Made by a program: the position numbers and the translations under genes
Notes under the pieces: model-generated
Database searches by the model: none
The model's input: only the letters and a program-made list of their open reading frames with translations
What the model was told of the DNA's origin: nothing
In this document: one piece after another, positions 47,377-55,576 of the stretch
How the letters are laid out: every line of letters begins with the position of its first letter
Numbering within the stretch: position 1 is the stretch's first letter
Assembly (NCBI RefSeq): GCF_003353175.1
Contig: NZ_QHKS01000001.1
Coordinates: 310,001-374,000, forward strand
DNA: 64,000 nt
Source: Paraburkholderia lacunae
Lineage (GTDB): Bacteria > Pseudomonadota > Gammaproteobacteria > Burkholderiales > Burkholderiaceae
Direction: 5' to 3'

Positions 47377-49797
47377 TTAGTTTGCTTCTGATCTAAATAC
47401 CGGATGGACCTGCATTCCGAGTGGCGGACCATCATGGAAGATGTGGCGGGAATCGGTAAGGGAAAGACCAATCCAAAACGACTTCTTGTTCGATTCCCGG
47501 CTTGTACAACCCTTGTTGCGGAGTGATTTATTGAACTGCCGCAACGTGATTGGTCGTAATCCGCTATCTTGCGCCCACACCTTATAGTTGTCGTAGGCGT
47601 CCTTGGTGGAAATATCACCAGCCGATGACTTCGTACACTCGGTAAGCCACTGCGCAATGATGTCTTGGTCTTCTTTGTACGCCGCGCTTGCTTCGAGAAT
47701 CACACGTGGCGTGTCAGTCAGTCGGCGGCGACGCCATTCCAAGCAACCTCGTGCCATCCACGCGAAGATGTGGGGCATTTCTTGCATCAGCTTGGCCGGA
47801 AGTGCTTGATCGCGCTCTTCGGGTGCGAACGTTTTCTTGAAGGGGATGATCCTCAAACGACGGTCGAAGCCACCGTCGTTACCGGAATTGTCCGGCATGT
47901 GGTTGCCCGTAATGACGAGCTTCATCACCGGCGTAAATTCAATCGGCGACCCGTAGTTTGCCCGCGCGGTCATCGAATCACCGGCAACAAGGCTCTTAAT
48001 CCGGGACTGCGCGAACTTGGAATTTTCCTCCGCTTCCGAGGACATCACCATTCGTGCACCGATCAGTGGCACAAGGTCAGGCGTCGCCGCGCCACCCTGC
48101 CGACTGGCCCCACACAATGTCTCGGGCGCAACCACTCGGGCGTAGTCGCCCATGATGCGTTTCAAGGTCTCGACAAGTACAGACTTGCCGTTGGCCCCGT
48201 GTCCGTACAGAAACACGAAAATATGTTCCTCGGTTGAAGCGGTCAGCAGGTAGCCACAGTACCGGTGCAGCCAGTCGATCAATTCCACGTCACCGACCGA
48301 GACTTCTTCCAGAAACCGCTTCCAGCGGACGGCGCGATTCGGGTCCCCGAGTTCGGCCACGTTCATCGACTTAGTTACGTAGTCGTCCGGCGTAGCCGGT
48401 CTTGCAATACCGGATCGCAGATCGAGGACCTGTCGGGCATTGTCGAAGCCGATCAGCATCTCGTTCGCGTCGAGGTCCGCGAACGACACCCGAATTTGCG
48501 GAAAGGTCTCCAACGACGACACAGAATCACCCACCGTCTTCCGTTGCTGGCATCGGCGAGACCACTTCGCGAATTCAACCGAATGCGACAGGTATTGCCC
48601 TACCTCAGCATGCAGCATCTCAGGCAACTTCGTGGCTGCAAGCGTATTGACCCAAGAGCCGTCGGCGTCCCACGTCCACGCGGCGCCATCCCAGACCAAC
48701 CACTTCCTCACGTCGTATACATACTTCAAGCGGTTTCCGACAAGGTACGCCAATCGCTGCGCGTTGCCATAGTCCGTCAGCGGATATGTCGTGGCTGTGC
48801 CGTTACGCACATCGAATCCGGGCAGGCTTGGAACCGTGATCGGGTCTAGGACCTCTGTAACAGGCACGACCTCAGGTCTCAGTGCTCCATGTAGTTGCCG
48901 CTCGACTACCTCGATTCCTTCGTCCCGGTGCAAGTCGTTGAAGTCGCCAGTTTCGCGACCATCGGCGAAGGCGGGGTAGACGGCAACTGCATTGGACGCA
49001 GCAGCCAGTGCATCGTTGGCATACCGCTCACCGGCGGCAGATTTGTCCAGATCACCGGCAATCAGGATGCGCGAGTTCGGGTATCGCGAACAAAGGCTTT
49101 CGGCCACCCGCGCAAGGTTTCCGCCATCGAAACAGACGACCGTCGCGCAGCCAGTCGCTTCGTGCAAGGAACAACCAGTCGCCCAACCTTCACACGCGAT
49201 CAGCGGCGAACCATCAGCAGGATCGCCCAAGATCATGCGCCCGGACTTCATCTTGCCCTTGGGAAGATACTGCTTTTCTCCGGCATCATCGATGAACTGC
49301 AAACTCTGCAAGGCGTCGTCAGGGCCATACACTGGCAGCACCAGTCTGCCGTTCGAAGCCTGTCGTGCGCCGAAGGGCGTGATTCCCTTCTGCGTCACGT
49401 ATTGGTATGCCGCTTGAAGTTCGGTGCTGTCGGCAAGCATTCGAATGGCGGTCTCTCTTGCCTGAGCGTGTTCGGCTGCGAGTGCTGCCGCAGCCTGTCG
49501 GCGTTGTTCTTCTGCGCGTCGGCGAATCTCTTTCAGTTCATTCGCGGACGGCGGCGGCGCATTGGAATCACGTTGTTGCCACACATACGTTTTACCCGTG
49601 CGGTAATCGCCGAACGCCGCGCCAGCGCCATCAGGGAAGAGTTTGCACCACCCGGCATCGTCGGTGTCTGTACCGTCGGTCGGAAATCGGACGACCCGAC
49701 CGGCTTCTAGCCTGCGCTTCGGCGACGGGATTCCTGCTTCGACAAACGCTGTATATACATCTCGGGAAAAAATTACATTTTTGTTAGCTTGATTCAT
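47377..49797 (-). CDS. P4/D5-type primase-helicase with N-terminal Toprim domain
   Basis: 806 residues. A Toprim-like domain spans about 198-290 (ACEGWATGCS, AGDLDKSAAG, GDFNDLH). The middle (340-500) fits a D5_N/primase linker with YDVRKWLVWDGAAW. The C-terminal SF3-type helicase has Walker A at 532-539 (GHGANGKS), Walker B/C-like EAEENSKFAQSRIKSL and VITGNHMP, and an arginine pair in FDRRLRIIPF. Such proteins prime and unwind at the origin of P4-like satellites and phages. Its presence suggests that the element can replicate by itself. Confidence 0.93.
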   Translation of the reverse strand: MNQANKNVIFSRDVYTAFVEAGIPSPKRRLEAGRVVRFPTDGTDTDDAGWCKLFPDGAGAAFGDYRTGKTYVWQQRDSNAPPPSANELKEIRRRAEEQRRQAAAALAAEHAQARETAIRMLADSTELQAAYQYVTQKGITPFGARQASNGRLVLPVYGPDDALQSLQFIDDAGEKQYLPKGKMKSGRMILGDPADGSPLIACEGWATGCSLHEATGCATVVCFDGGNLARVAESLCSRYPNSRILIAGDLDKSAAGERYANDALAAASNAVAVYPAFADGRETGDFNDLHRDEGIEVVERQLHGALRPEVVPVTEVLDPITVPSLPGFDVRNGTATTYPLTDYGNAQRLAYLVGNRLKYVYDVRKWLVWDGAAWTWDADGSWVNTLAATKLPEMLHAEVGQYLSHSVEFAKWSRRCQQRKTVGDSVSSLETFPQIRVSFADLDANEMLIGFDNARQVLDLRSGIARPATPDDYVTKSMNVAELGDPNRAVRWKRFLEEVSVGDVELIDWLHRYCGYLLTASTEEHIFVFLYGHGANGKSVLVETLKRIMGDYARVVAPETLCGASRQGGAATPDLVPLIGARMVMSSEAEENSKFAQSRIKSLVAGDSMTARANYGSPIEFTPVMKLVITGNHMPDNSGNDGGFDRRLRIIPFKKTFAPEERDQALPAKLMQEMPHIFAWMARGCLEWRRRRLTDTPRVILEASAAYKEDQDIIAQWLTECTKSSAGDISTKDAYDNYKVWAQDSGLRPITLRQFNKSLRNKGCTSRESNKKSFWIGLSLTDSRHIFHDGPPLGMQVHPVFRSEAN

Positions 49798-50192
49798 GGA
49801 TCATTGCGCGTAATCGCGCACATCAGTAAGCATTCCTTATTGACTGAACGACATAGGCGCGAACAGTCGAATCGCCGTCGCATTATTGGCGACAGACGAT
49901 AAGGAAGCTAGGGCGGTTAGTTCAGTTCTCGGGCGACATCTCGCCAGACGCACAAAAGTCATGCGAAAAGCGACGACTCAATAAGCCTGAGAACGCCTTG
50001 GGTACTACTAGGGGGAATTCATGTACCGCTTGACCAGAACAGTCGAAGCGTTGCGGCAGAAGCCGCTCAGTGGTGTTCAGCCGAAGGCGTGAACGAAATC
50101 AAAAACTCAGTGATACGCATTATGCCTGAATGGGCCGCACTTGTCAATCCAATTCTTGACATGCGGTCTGTTTCGTGGGCCGCCCGTTATTA
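49798..50192. other. 395-bp leader of the primase gene
   Basis: No gene of convincing length. A tiny plus-strand frame at 50021-50092 (23 residues, MYRLTRTVEALRQKPLSGVQ) has AGGGGG five bases upstream, but nothing else supports it. The region should hold the primase promoter. Confidence 0.4.
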
Positions 50193-50282
50193 TCGCAGCA
50201 GTGGCAACCGGTCGAAACCAATGCACCTGACTGGCTGACGAACAATCCAGTATCACGGCTACCAGTCGCACCATTGCACCGG

Positions 50283-50309
50283 ACCATTGCAGATACTGTC
50301 TGCAATGGT
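50283..50309. repeat. Perfect hairpin with 11-bp arms
   Basis: ACCATTGCAGA (50283-50293) and its exact reverse complement (50299-50309) with a TACTG loop. It is the strongest stem in the left part of the motif field. Confidence 0.9.
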
Positions 50310-50401
50310 CAGTTGGTACGGCCCGCTGCAACAGTCGCGGGTGCAACAGTCGGCAGCAGCGTTTACCAGTGCTACCACCAATCAACCATCAGTGGTTCGA
50401 T

Positions 50402-50448
50402 GGCAACAGGCAACAGGCAACAGGCAACAGGCAACAGGCAACAGGCAA
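50402..50448. repeat. Tandem GGCAACA heptanucleotide repeat
   Basis: Six full copies of GGCAACA plus GGCAA. A 7-bp unit shifts frame on each gain or loss, so it is unlikely to be coding. Confidence 0.95.
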
Positions 50449-50908
50449 TGACGATAGCGCACCACCTGGATCGAGTACCGAGTGCGACGGTCGCAACGGT
50501 TCAGCAATCGCCACCTTTGCGACAACCATCGACCCCGGCAGTCCGACTGTTGCTACCAGTTCACCGGTCCATTGCCACCAGTCGAGGACATCCGTCGCGG
50601 CACCATTCAGCGTGCTGCTACCACAGAAGAGCGCGGACAGCAGTCACCAGATACCGTCACCATCACCGGCTACCATCTGCGCAGCAACCATCAGTCATTG
50701 GTCAGCGTCACCATTCAGTACGCCGCTACCAGTGAAACTGGACTGTGCGACAGTGATACGGACTATCGGTCTACCATTGCAACAGTGGTGCGGTACTGTT
50801 GGTCGCAGGGGCCATACCACCGCCATCATTGACTACCGCGAAGTACCAATGGTCAATCGGCCATTGGTGGTACAGCGGACACTGCAAGCGTGTGTAACCA
50901 GTCCGTCC

Positions 50909-50990
50909 ACCATTGCTACAGTGCGTCCGTAGCAGTGTGTCATGCAATGGTGCACCAGTCAGCACCATTGCCCGACCTGGTATCAATGGT
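50909..50990. repeat. Repeat module A of the motif field
   Basis: Contains ACCATTG, CAATGGT, ACCATTG, CAATGGT at 50909, 50945, 50964 and 50984. It is a diverged copy of 51082-51162, about 172 bp away. Confidence 0.75.
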
Positions 50991-51081
50991 CGGTGCAGTC
51001 AGTGGCCGGTCCACATTGCATTGCAGTCTACCAGTCGGTAACAGTCACCAGACGCGGCACCACTGGTCAATCAGTCTGCCT

Positions 51082-51162
51082 ACCATTGGTACAGTGGTTC
51101 CCTATCGTCTGCAATCCAATGGTGCATCAGTCAGTACCATTGTCCGACCGGGCATCAATGTG
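51082..51162. repeat. Repeat module B of the motif field
   Basis: Heptamers at 51082, 51117 and 51136 and a partial one at 51156 keep the spacing of module A. The second half (51117-51160) differs from 50945-50988 at five of 44 positions. Confidence 0.75.
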
Positions 51163-51336
51163 TAGCGACTACCGCCATATGGCGACAGCCGCAGCCTTCA
51201 ATGGTCGCAGCGGTCGCGCCAGTCACACATATAGTGTGAACGGATCGTCGCCGGTCGTACCAGTCATCGACAATGGCAACACTGGATCGACCATAGCGCC
51301 TTACAATTCGAATTGTTGTCGGGAGGGCATTTGACG

Positions 51337-52482
51337 ATGGACTGGCATGGACTTCAATTTCTCGAAAGCACCGACAACCTTCGGAGCGTAATCCAGCACC
51401 ATCACGGTTGGCATCCGAACGCCGAACAAGCCCGCGAACTGTCGGCCTGCATACGTCAAGGACGCCTGTTCTACGAGACAGCCTCCACCGCACCTCTCGA
51501 AATCAAACCGCTACAGTTGTTCTACGGAATGGTAGCCTTCGCAAAGGCACTCGTCCTCGCCAGCGACCGCCACCAACGCTTGGGAACGATGGTAGGTAGC
51601 CACGGCTTGACTGATTGTTCGGCGGCCAACAGTCGATTATCCGACCTGTGCGTTCTGATTCGTGGGCGCGGCACGTTCTCAGCATTCAACGACGTAGTGT
51701 CCCGGCTCAACCGGTTGTGCTACTTCGGTGTGGGTAGCCATCCGATGTCAATTGTCTTACCGTGCGCTAACTCAGCGGACCTCGACGGCGTGCGGATGAC
51801 GTTGAAAGACATCCTCAGCAGGACGCCTGGGTTGGACCGCATTTACCGGGCGACATTCAATACACAGGCAAACGCTGAACCCCTGTGGATTCAAGGACCG
51901 TCGATAGACGGCGAACCTTGGACGATACGAATCGATGACGCGTCAATGTTCGACTCTCGCGAATCATTGCGTACAATCGTGAACCGATGGCGTGAGCGCT
52001 TCCCGTTCTTGGCGGGCTGGCGCGTATCCACCGCGCAGTGTAGCTGGGGCAAATCGATTATTGTCTTTGCAAACGCTGCCCCGAACGGAGACGATATAGC
52101 TGACGACCAACTTGAAGCAAACGGCGCGGCGTTCCAAGTGCGCGGTGGTGTGCCCCGGGAGCACCTGCTCCAAGACATACAGCATCACGTTGATCCAGTT
52201 GGTGGCGGCTTTGGAAGCGGCGGGCAGTACGCCATTGCCCCGGTGAACGGCCACTTCCTGTCAGAGTTTTCGCTTCAATACGCCGCGCTCTTTGTCCTTA
52301 GCTCTCTGGTACGCTACCGTCCTCAGATTTGGATGCACTCGCTGTCGCAGACCGCTGCGGCGAACCAACCGGCTGATGATGGACCTCTTGCGCTCATAGA
52401 AGCGCTGATGTCGCAAAATCAACGGCAAGTGCCACAACTTGTTTGCGAAATCATCAACCCCGGCTTGGCCGCCACAGTGTAA
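51337..52482 (+). CDS. YaaC-like protein
   Basis: 381 residues from the ATG at 51337 (GGGAGGG upstream). The region RLFYETASTAPLEIKPLQLFYGMVAFAKAL (residues about 45-75, given in part) matches the YaaC family pattern of a helical N-terminal domain. The rest, including FPFLAGWRVSTAQCSWGKS, is not recognised. YaaC-like proteins are of unknown function and often occur in variable gene clusters. The MazG-like gene follows after 20 bp, so the two form an operon; the motif field lies directly upstream. Confidence 0.75.
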   Translation: MDWHGLQFLESTDNLRSVIQHHHGWHPNAEQARELSACIRQGRLFYETASTAPLEIKPLQLFYGMVAFAKALVLASDRHQRLGTMVGSHGLTDCSAANSRLSDLCVLIRGRGTFSAFNDVVSRLNRLCYFGVGSHPMSIVLPCANSADLDGVRMTLKDILSRTPGLDRIYRATFNTQANAEPLWIQGPSIDGEPWTIRIDDASMFDSRESLRTIVNRWRERFPFLAGWRVSTAQCSWGKSIIVFANAAPNGDDIADDQLEANGAAFQVRGGVPREHLLQDIQHHVDPVGGGFGSGGQYAIAPVNGHFLSEFSLQYAALFVLSSLVRYRPQIWMHSLSQTAAANQPADDGPLALIEALMSQNQRQVPQLVCEIINPGLAATV

Positions 52483-52502
52483 TGGTTTTGGGAGTTAAGG
52501 CT

Positions 52503-52853
52503 ATGGCGATCAACGATCTGCTGAAACAGGTGCTGGATTTCCGCGATGCCCGCGACTGGCATCAATTTCATACTCTCCGCAATCTGATTGTCTCCACCAG
52601 CATTGAAGCCGGTGAGCTACTAGAGACGATACAGTGGAAGACCGATTCAGAGATTGAAGCCCTCCTCCTCGATCCGACACAACGAAACAACCTCAAGCAT
52701 GAATGCGCCGATGTGTTCATCTACCTTTTGCTAGTCGCCCATACAGCGGGGTTCGATCTCCTCGATGCAGCGTCAGAAAAGCTCAAGCTGAATGCGGAGC
52801 GCTACCCAGTGGACAAGGCAAGAGGAACCGCCGCGAAATATTCCGAATTATGA
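52503..52853 (+). CDS. MazG-like nucleotide pyrophosphohydrolase
   Basis: 116 residues from the ATG at 52503 (GGGAG upstream). The all-alpha NTP pyrophosphatase pattern is present: SIEAGELLETIQWK with the first ExxE, and HECADVFIYLLLVAHT with the ExxD. It is of the short dCTPase/RS21-C6-like type. It would hydrolyse nucleoside triphosphates, perhaps dNTPs. It follows the YaaC-like gene and ends exactly where the opposite-strand HNH gene ends. Confidence 0.88.
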   Translation: MAINDLLKQVLDFRDARDWHQFHTLRNLIVSTSIEAGELLETIQWKTDSEIEALLLDPTQRNNLKHECADVFIYLLLVAHTAGFDLLDAASEKLKLNAERYPVDKARGTAAKYSEL

Positions 52854-53744
52854 TTATCGGAAGCTCTCTCGATGAAACGCCAAAGCCTCACTGGACGGGT
52901 GTGCGGATGGATTGGCCGGAGGCGTTAGCTTCTTCCCCTCCAATTCGGCGTAGGACGTGCCGGCAAGTCGCGGGCTGACCATCAAAGCGAACTCCTCCGT
53001 GACAGCCAGCAACCCTTCATCAAACAACCGATGTAAGTCCACCCGCAGACAAAGACCGTTCTGCGGATGGTTACTTTGTTCGTTAATGTAGGGCTGGATA
53101 TGTGCGGCTTCCAGCAACTCCACAACCGATTCACCGAAAACGCAGCAGCGATAGTTGTAGTTGCGAAGTATCTGCTGGCGAAACGCAGACTGCCCCTTCC
53201 GGTCCTTGCGTTGAGACGGCTTGCGACTCACGGCGCCAGTTACCATCTCGAAAGCGTTCGTCACGGCACTCCCCCCAAGGTGGGCCGCAAAGCCATCCGC
53301 CTCGGGGAAGTATTTGAGTTTGACGATCTGCGGCGGAAAGAGATGACCGAACGTTTCTGGAACAAAGAAGCGGTCGTCATCCAACATAACAACGTCCTCC
53401 AACTCGATGCACCCGATCATCGGATTGTCCGTCGCTACGTACCCGTTCGCTCGTCTTTGCGCAAACCCCTCAATCTTCGCAACCAAGTCGGCGTGACTAT
53501 CGACGCCATTCCCCAGTCCATAGGTATCCCATGCCGCCTCTGCCGTCATATCGACGTAGCGACTGAAAACGCCGTACCCGCCGATCTTGCGCACCGGCGC
53601 CTTTAACATGAAATACAGGCGATCCCCCTTTCCAAGACCCTTCACGCCCCATGGAGTCGGTGTCCAGAAATTTACAAAGCGCCCCACCGGTGCCGCTCTA
53701 AGCCTCTCAAACCAGTCAAGATCGGTCGGCGCAATCGCAAACAT
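52854..53744 (-). CDS. HNH nuclease with N-terminal PUA/EVE-like region
   Basis: 296 residues. The first ~165 residues (GRFVNFWTPTPWGVKGLGKG, DRLYFMLKAPVRKIGGYGVF) resemble a PUA/EVE-type fold, which in related nucleases reads modified bases. The C-terminal HNH_2 module has CCVFGESVVELLEAAHIQPY and NGLCLRVDLHRLFDEGLL. The combination suggests a modification-dependent or modification-checking nuclease. Its stop abuts the MazG-like stop with no gap. Confidence 0.85.
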   Translation of the reverse strand: MFAIAPTDLDWFERLRAAPVGRFVNFWTPTPWGVKGLGKGDRLYFMLKAPVRKIGGYGVFSRYVDMTAEAAWDTYGLGNGVDSHADLVAKIEGFAQRRANGYVATDNPMIGCIELEDVVMLDDDRFFVPETFGHLFPPQIVKLKYFPEADGFAAHLGGSAVTNAFEMVTGAVSRKPSQRKDRKGQSAFRQQILRNYNYRCCVFGESVVELLEAAHIQPYINEQSNHPQNGLCLRVDLHRLFDEGLLAVTEEFALMVSPRLAGTSYAELEGKKLTPPANPSAHPSSEALAFHRESFR

Positions 53745-53928
53745 GTAATCCCCGTGTGGATAAGTAGACCATCGCCAATCAGTTACGCCGTCAATGCGTC
53801 CGGCGCATCCTTCGATGCCAACAACTGTCCTGTCCTACAGTCGCGATCGGCTGCTGAACATCGAAACGCGGCAATGACTTCACGATCTTCATCGTTTCGA
53901 GGCTGACCGTCACGACACGCCGGACCCG

Positions 53929-54210
53929 CTACTTTAGGACGTTAACGGAGACCGGCTGATCGTCGTCGCCTTCTACTTGGATTTTGTAGCCGCCCGACTT
54001 CGATTGAAAGATTATTACGTTCGGCGAATACGCATAGTGGTAATGGTAGTGATAGACGGCCTGTTGAATCACATGTCCGTCCATTAGCTTGTAGATGGTC
54101 TCGCCATCCCACCCGTGGAATTCCCCGTCAATCTTCCCTTCGTATGCACTTTGAGCGATGGCAGAAGCAGACGCCAACGAAACCAGCAGTGCCGCAAGAA
54201 CGACTTTCAT
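53929..54210 (-). CDS. Small periplasmic hypothetical protein
   Basis: 93 residues from the ATG at 54210 (GGGGGAGAC upstream), in place of a longer frame to 54282. The signal peptide VVLAALLVSLASASAIAQ is followed by a short beta-rich domain with a His/Tyr-rich stretch (AVYHYHYHYAYSP) and a C-terminal GYKIQVEGDDDQPVSV. It may bind metal. Function unknown. Confidence 0.72.
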   Translation of the reverse strand: MKVVLAALLVSLASASAIAQSAYEGKIDGEFHGWDGETIYKLMDGHVIQQAVYHYHYHYAYSPNVIIFQSKSGGYKIQVEGDDDQPVSVNVLK

Positions 54211-54473
54211 AAAAGTCTCCCCCTCTTTCAGATATTGAGGTGTCTGTAAGCACGCGTTCATGGCTCGCTTTCGACGTTCCACCCGTTATGTACCGGATAA
54301 CGGCAGCGTAGGGAAAGCCTTTAGCCGGCTGCCATGGACCGCGCTTCGGGGTGGGAGATTAAGGAATAGGCTCAATGACACCTGCCCGAGGTATCGGCGG
54401 CTTTTCGACTTTCCACAATGCAGGAAATACCCGCAGAATGTCGGTTGGAATCAATTCAGACCGAGGCCGAACA

Positions 54474-55169
54474 ATGGCAACAATGAACGAGCACGGAAAC
54501 GTGACCGCTAACTGTCCAACTTGCAATGGCGCGTTGACATCATTCATTGTGGGCGATGCACAGCGAGGGCGGTATGGCGAAATATTTCGCCAAGTCGGCA
54601 GCGACGGAGAAATATACCGGCTGGCGTGCTGCTCCGGTTGTGGCACTGGCGCACTTATCACACTCGCGACCGCCCGCGATCTGCGCGGTGGTGGGACAGC
54701 AGTGCGCATGATCGATTTCTACCCGGAAGCTGAGATTCGGCAAACTTTGCCGGACGCCGTTCCCAAGGGCATCATCAAGGAATTCCGGGAAGGTGAGGAA
54801 TGTGCAGAAGCCGGGTGCTACCGTGCCGCTGCCGCCTTGTTTCGGTCCGTGCTGGACAAGACGCTTTGCGCCAACGGGTACAAGCTGAAAAAGGGCACGC
54901 CGCTCGAACAGCAGATCGACTTGGCCGCCGAAGATGGCGTCATCACTGCATCACGCCGGAAACGCGCCCACGAAGAGATTCGCACCTTGGGAAACTACGT
55001 GCTGCACGAAGAGTGGCGGCAAGTCACTCCGTCGGAAGTGAAGGTTGCCAAGGAATACGCGGCATACCTACTGCACGACTTCTACGATGATCGGGAAACC
55101 GTGCTGGCGTTGCTTCGAGAGAAGAACCGTTTCGCTGATGAAGACCGGCCATCGGACGATGATGACTGA
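54474..55169 (+). CDS. DUF4145 family protein with N-terminal zinc ribbon
   Basis: 231 residues from the ATG at 54474. An N-terminal CPTC...CSGC pair forms a likely zinc ribbon. The DUF4145 domain is clear: [20 protein letters not shown] (part), [35 protein letters not shown]4145 domains are often found near or fused to restriction-type proteins, but their role is not known. It is the last gene before the right end of the element. Confidence 0.85.
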   Translation: MATMNEHGNVTANCPTCNGALTSFIVGDAQRGRYGEIFRQVGSDGEIYRLACCSGCGTGALITLATARDLRGGGTAVRMIDFYPEAEIRQTLPDAVPKGIIKEFREGEECAEAGCYRAAAALFRSVLDKTLCANGYKLKKGTPLEQQIDLAAEDGVITASRRKRAHEEIRTLGNYVLHEEWRQVTPSEVKVAKEYAAYLLHDFYDDRETVLALLREKNRFADEDRPSDDDD

Positions 55170-55280
55170 CGGTCAAGCTCGGTCGCGTAAGCGACCATAC
55201 GTCCCTACGCGTCGGTGGATGTCCACGAACGCCGCATTTCGCGTAAACTCATGTTTAGCGTTGGAAGCGCCGATTTTTCT

Positions 55281-55309
55281 TGTTCCAATCCTGCTCCAAC
55301 GCTGCTCCA
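55281..55309 (+). promoter_or_regulatory. Putative integrase arm sites, right end
   Basis: Three heptamers, TGTTCCA (55281), TGCTCCA (55292) and TGCTCCA (55303), each 11 bp apart, are in the same orientation as the left-end pair. The 14-bp CCAATCCTGCTCCA is identical at both ends (28511-28524 and 55285-55298). Confidence 0.6.
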
Positions 55310-55401
55310 CTCAACCAACTAGATTGGTCAAGATCGAACGAAGCGCAGCCCCTAAGCCTTTGATTCTAAAGACTGTCCCACAAGGCTACGAACGGCATCC
55401 A

Positions 55402-55491
55402 GACATGTGCAAGGCGGTGGATCGCGGCATGACGATCACCGATGTGCGTGTGATGGAGAAGCACGGCGGGAAGTCGGGGGATTGGGTGGCG
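55402..55491 (+). repeat. attR-like 90-bp direct repeat (displaced moaC 3' end)
   Basis: Identical to 28300-28389. Read in the moaC frame it continues DWVAA and stop (TGA at 55495-55497), which is probably the original chromosomal end of moaC. Confidence 0.95.
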
Positions 55492-55506
55492 GCCTGATGG
55501 CGGCCT

Positions 55507-55532
55507 GATGGTGGCCTGATTCGGCCACCATC
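55507..55532 (+). terminator. Hairpin following the displaced moaC tail
   Basis: A perfect 10-bp stem (55507-55516 and 55523-55532) with a 6-nt loop, next to a short tandem GGCGGCCTGAT repeat. There is no T-tract. It was probably the original moaC 3' structure and is now 27 kb from the gene. Confidence 0.45.
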
Positions 55533-55576
55533 GGCGCCCCGCTGCGGCGCTGAAGCTCACGGACGACAGCGCGGCA

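Larger units (their letters stand above)
50193..51290. repeat. 1.1-kb non-coding field of ACCATTG/CAATGGT motifs and hairpins
   Basis: The heptamer ACCATTG or its reverse complement occurs at least 13 times (50270, 50283, 50303, 50773, 50847, 50909, 50945, 50964, 50984, 51082, 51117, 51136, 51199), and the hexamer CCATTG three more times. ACCAGT and ACTGGT are also frequent. Several pairs form perfect hairpins: 50283-50293/50299-50309 (11-bp arms), 50845-50852/50861-50868 (8 bp), 50944-50953/50962-50971 (10 bp). Stop codons are rare in the plus frames because of the motif composition, not because of coding. It lies between the primase and the YaaC-like gene. Confidence 0.85.
28300..55491. mobile_element. 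27.1-kb integrative element inserted in moaC
   Basis: Bounded by a 90-bp perfect direct repeat of the moaC 3' end. It contains a tyrosine integrase just inside the left end, a P4/D5-type primase-helicase, a serine resolvase and a mosaic of nuclease-like, defence-like and secreted proteins. Base composition is lower in GC than both flanks, most clearly at 41.5-43.9 kb. No capsid, portal or tail genes and no conjugation genes are visible. It therefore resembles a phage-satellite-like or mobilisable genomic island rather than a prophage or ICE. The distance between repeat starts, and so the predicted circle, is 27,102 bp. Confidence 0.9.

Noticed and set aside
50021..50092. 23-residue open frame with a good ribosome binding site upstream of the primase
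   Set aside because: Too short and unsupported to call a gene; noted only as a possibility in the primase leader.
50193..51290. Retron, diversity-generating retroelement or ToxIN-type RNA antitoxin
   Set aside because: No reverse transcriptase is encoded in the window, and the repeats are in both orientations with variable spacing rather than the regular tandem repeats of a type III antitoxin. A structured RNA is not excluded.
50175..51334. Several overlapping plus-strand frames of 110-190 residues in the motif field
   Set aside because: Translations are Gln/Ser/Thr-rich and repetitive, all plus frames are partly open because the motifs avoid stops, and a 7-bp repeat would shift frame. No family resemblance.
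28300..55491. Interpretation as a complete prophage or an ICE
   Set aside because: No terminase, portal, capsid or tail genes and no relaxase or type IV secretion genes were recognised; only integrase and primase functions are present.
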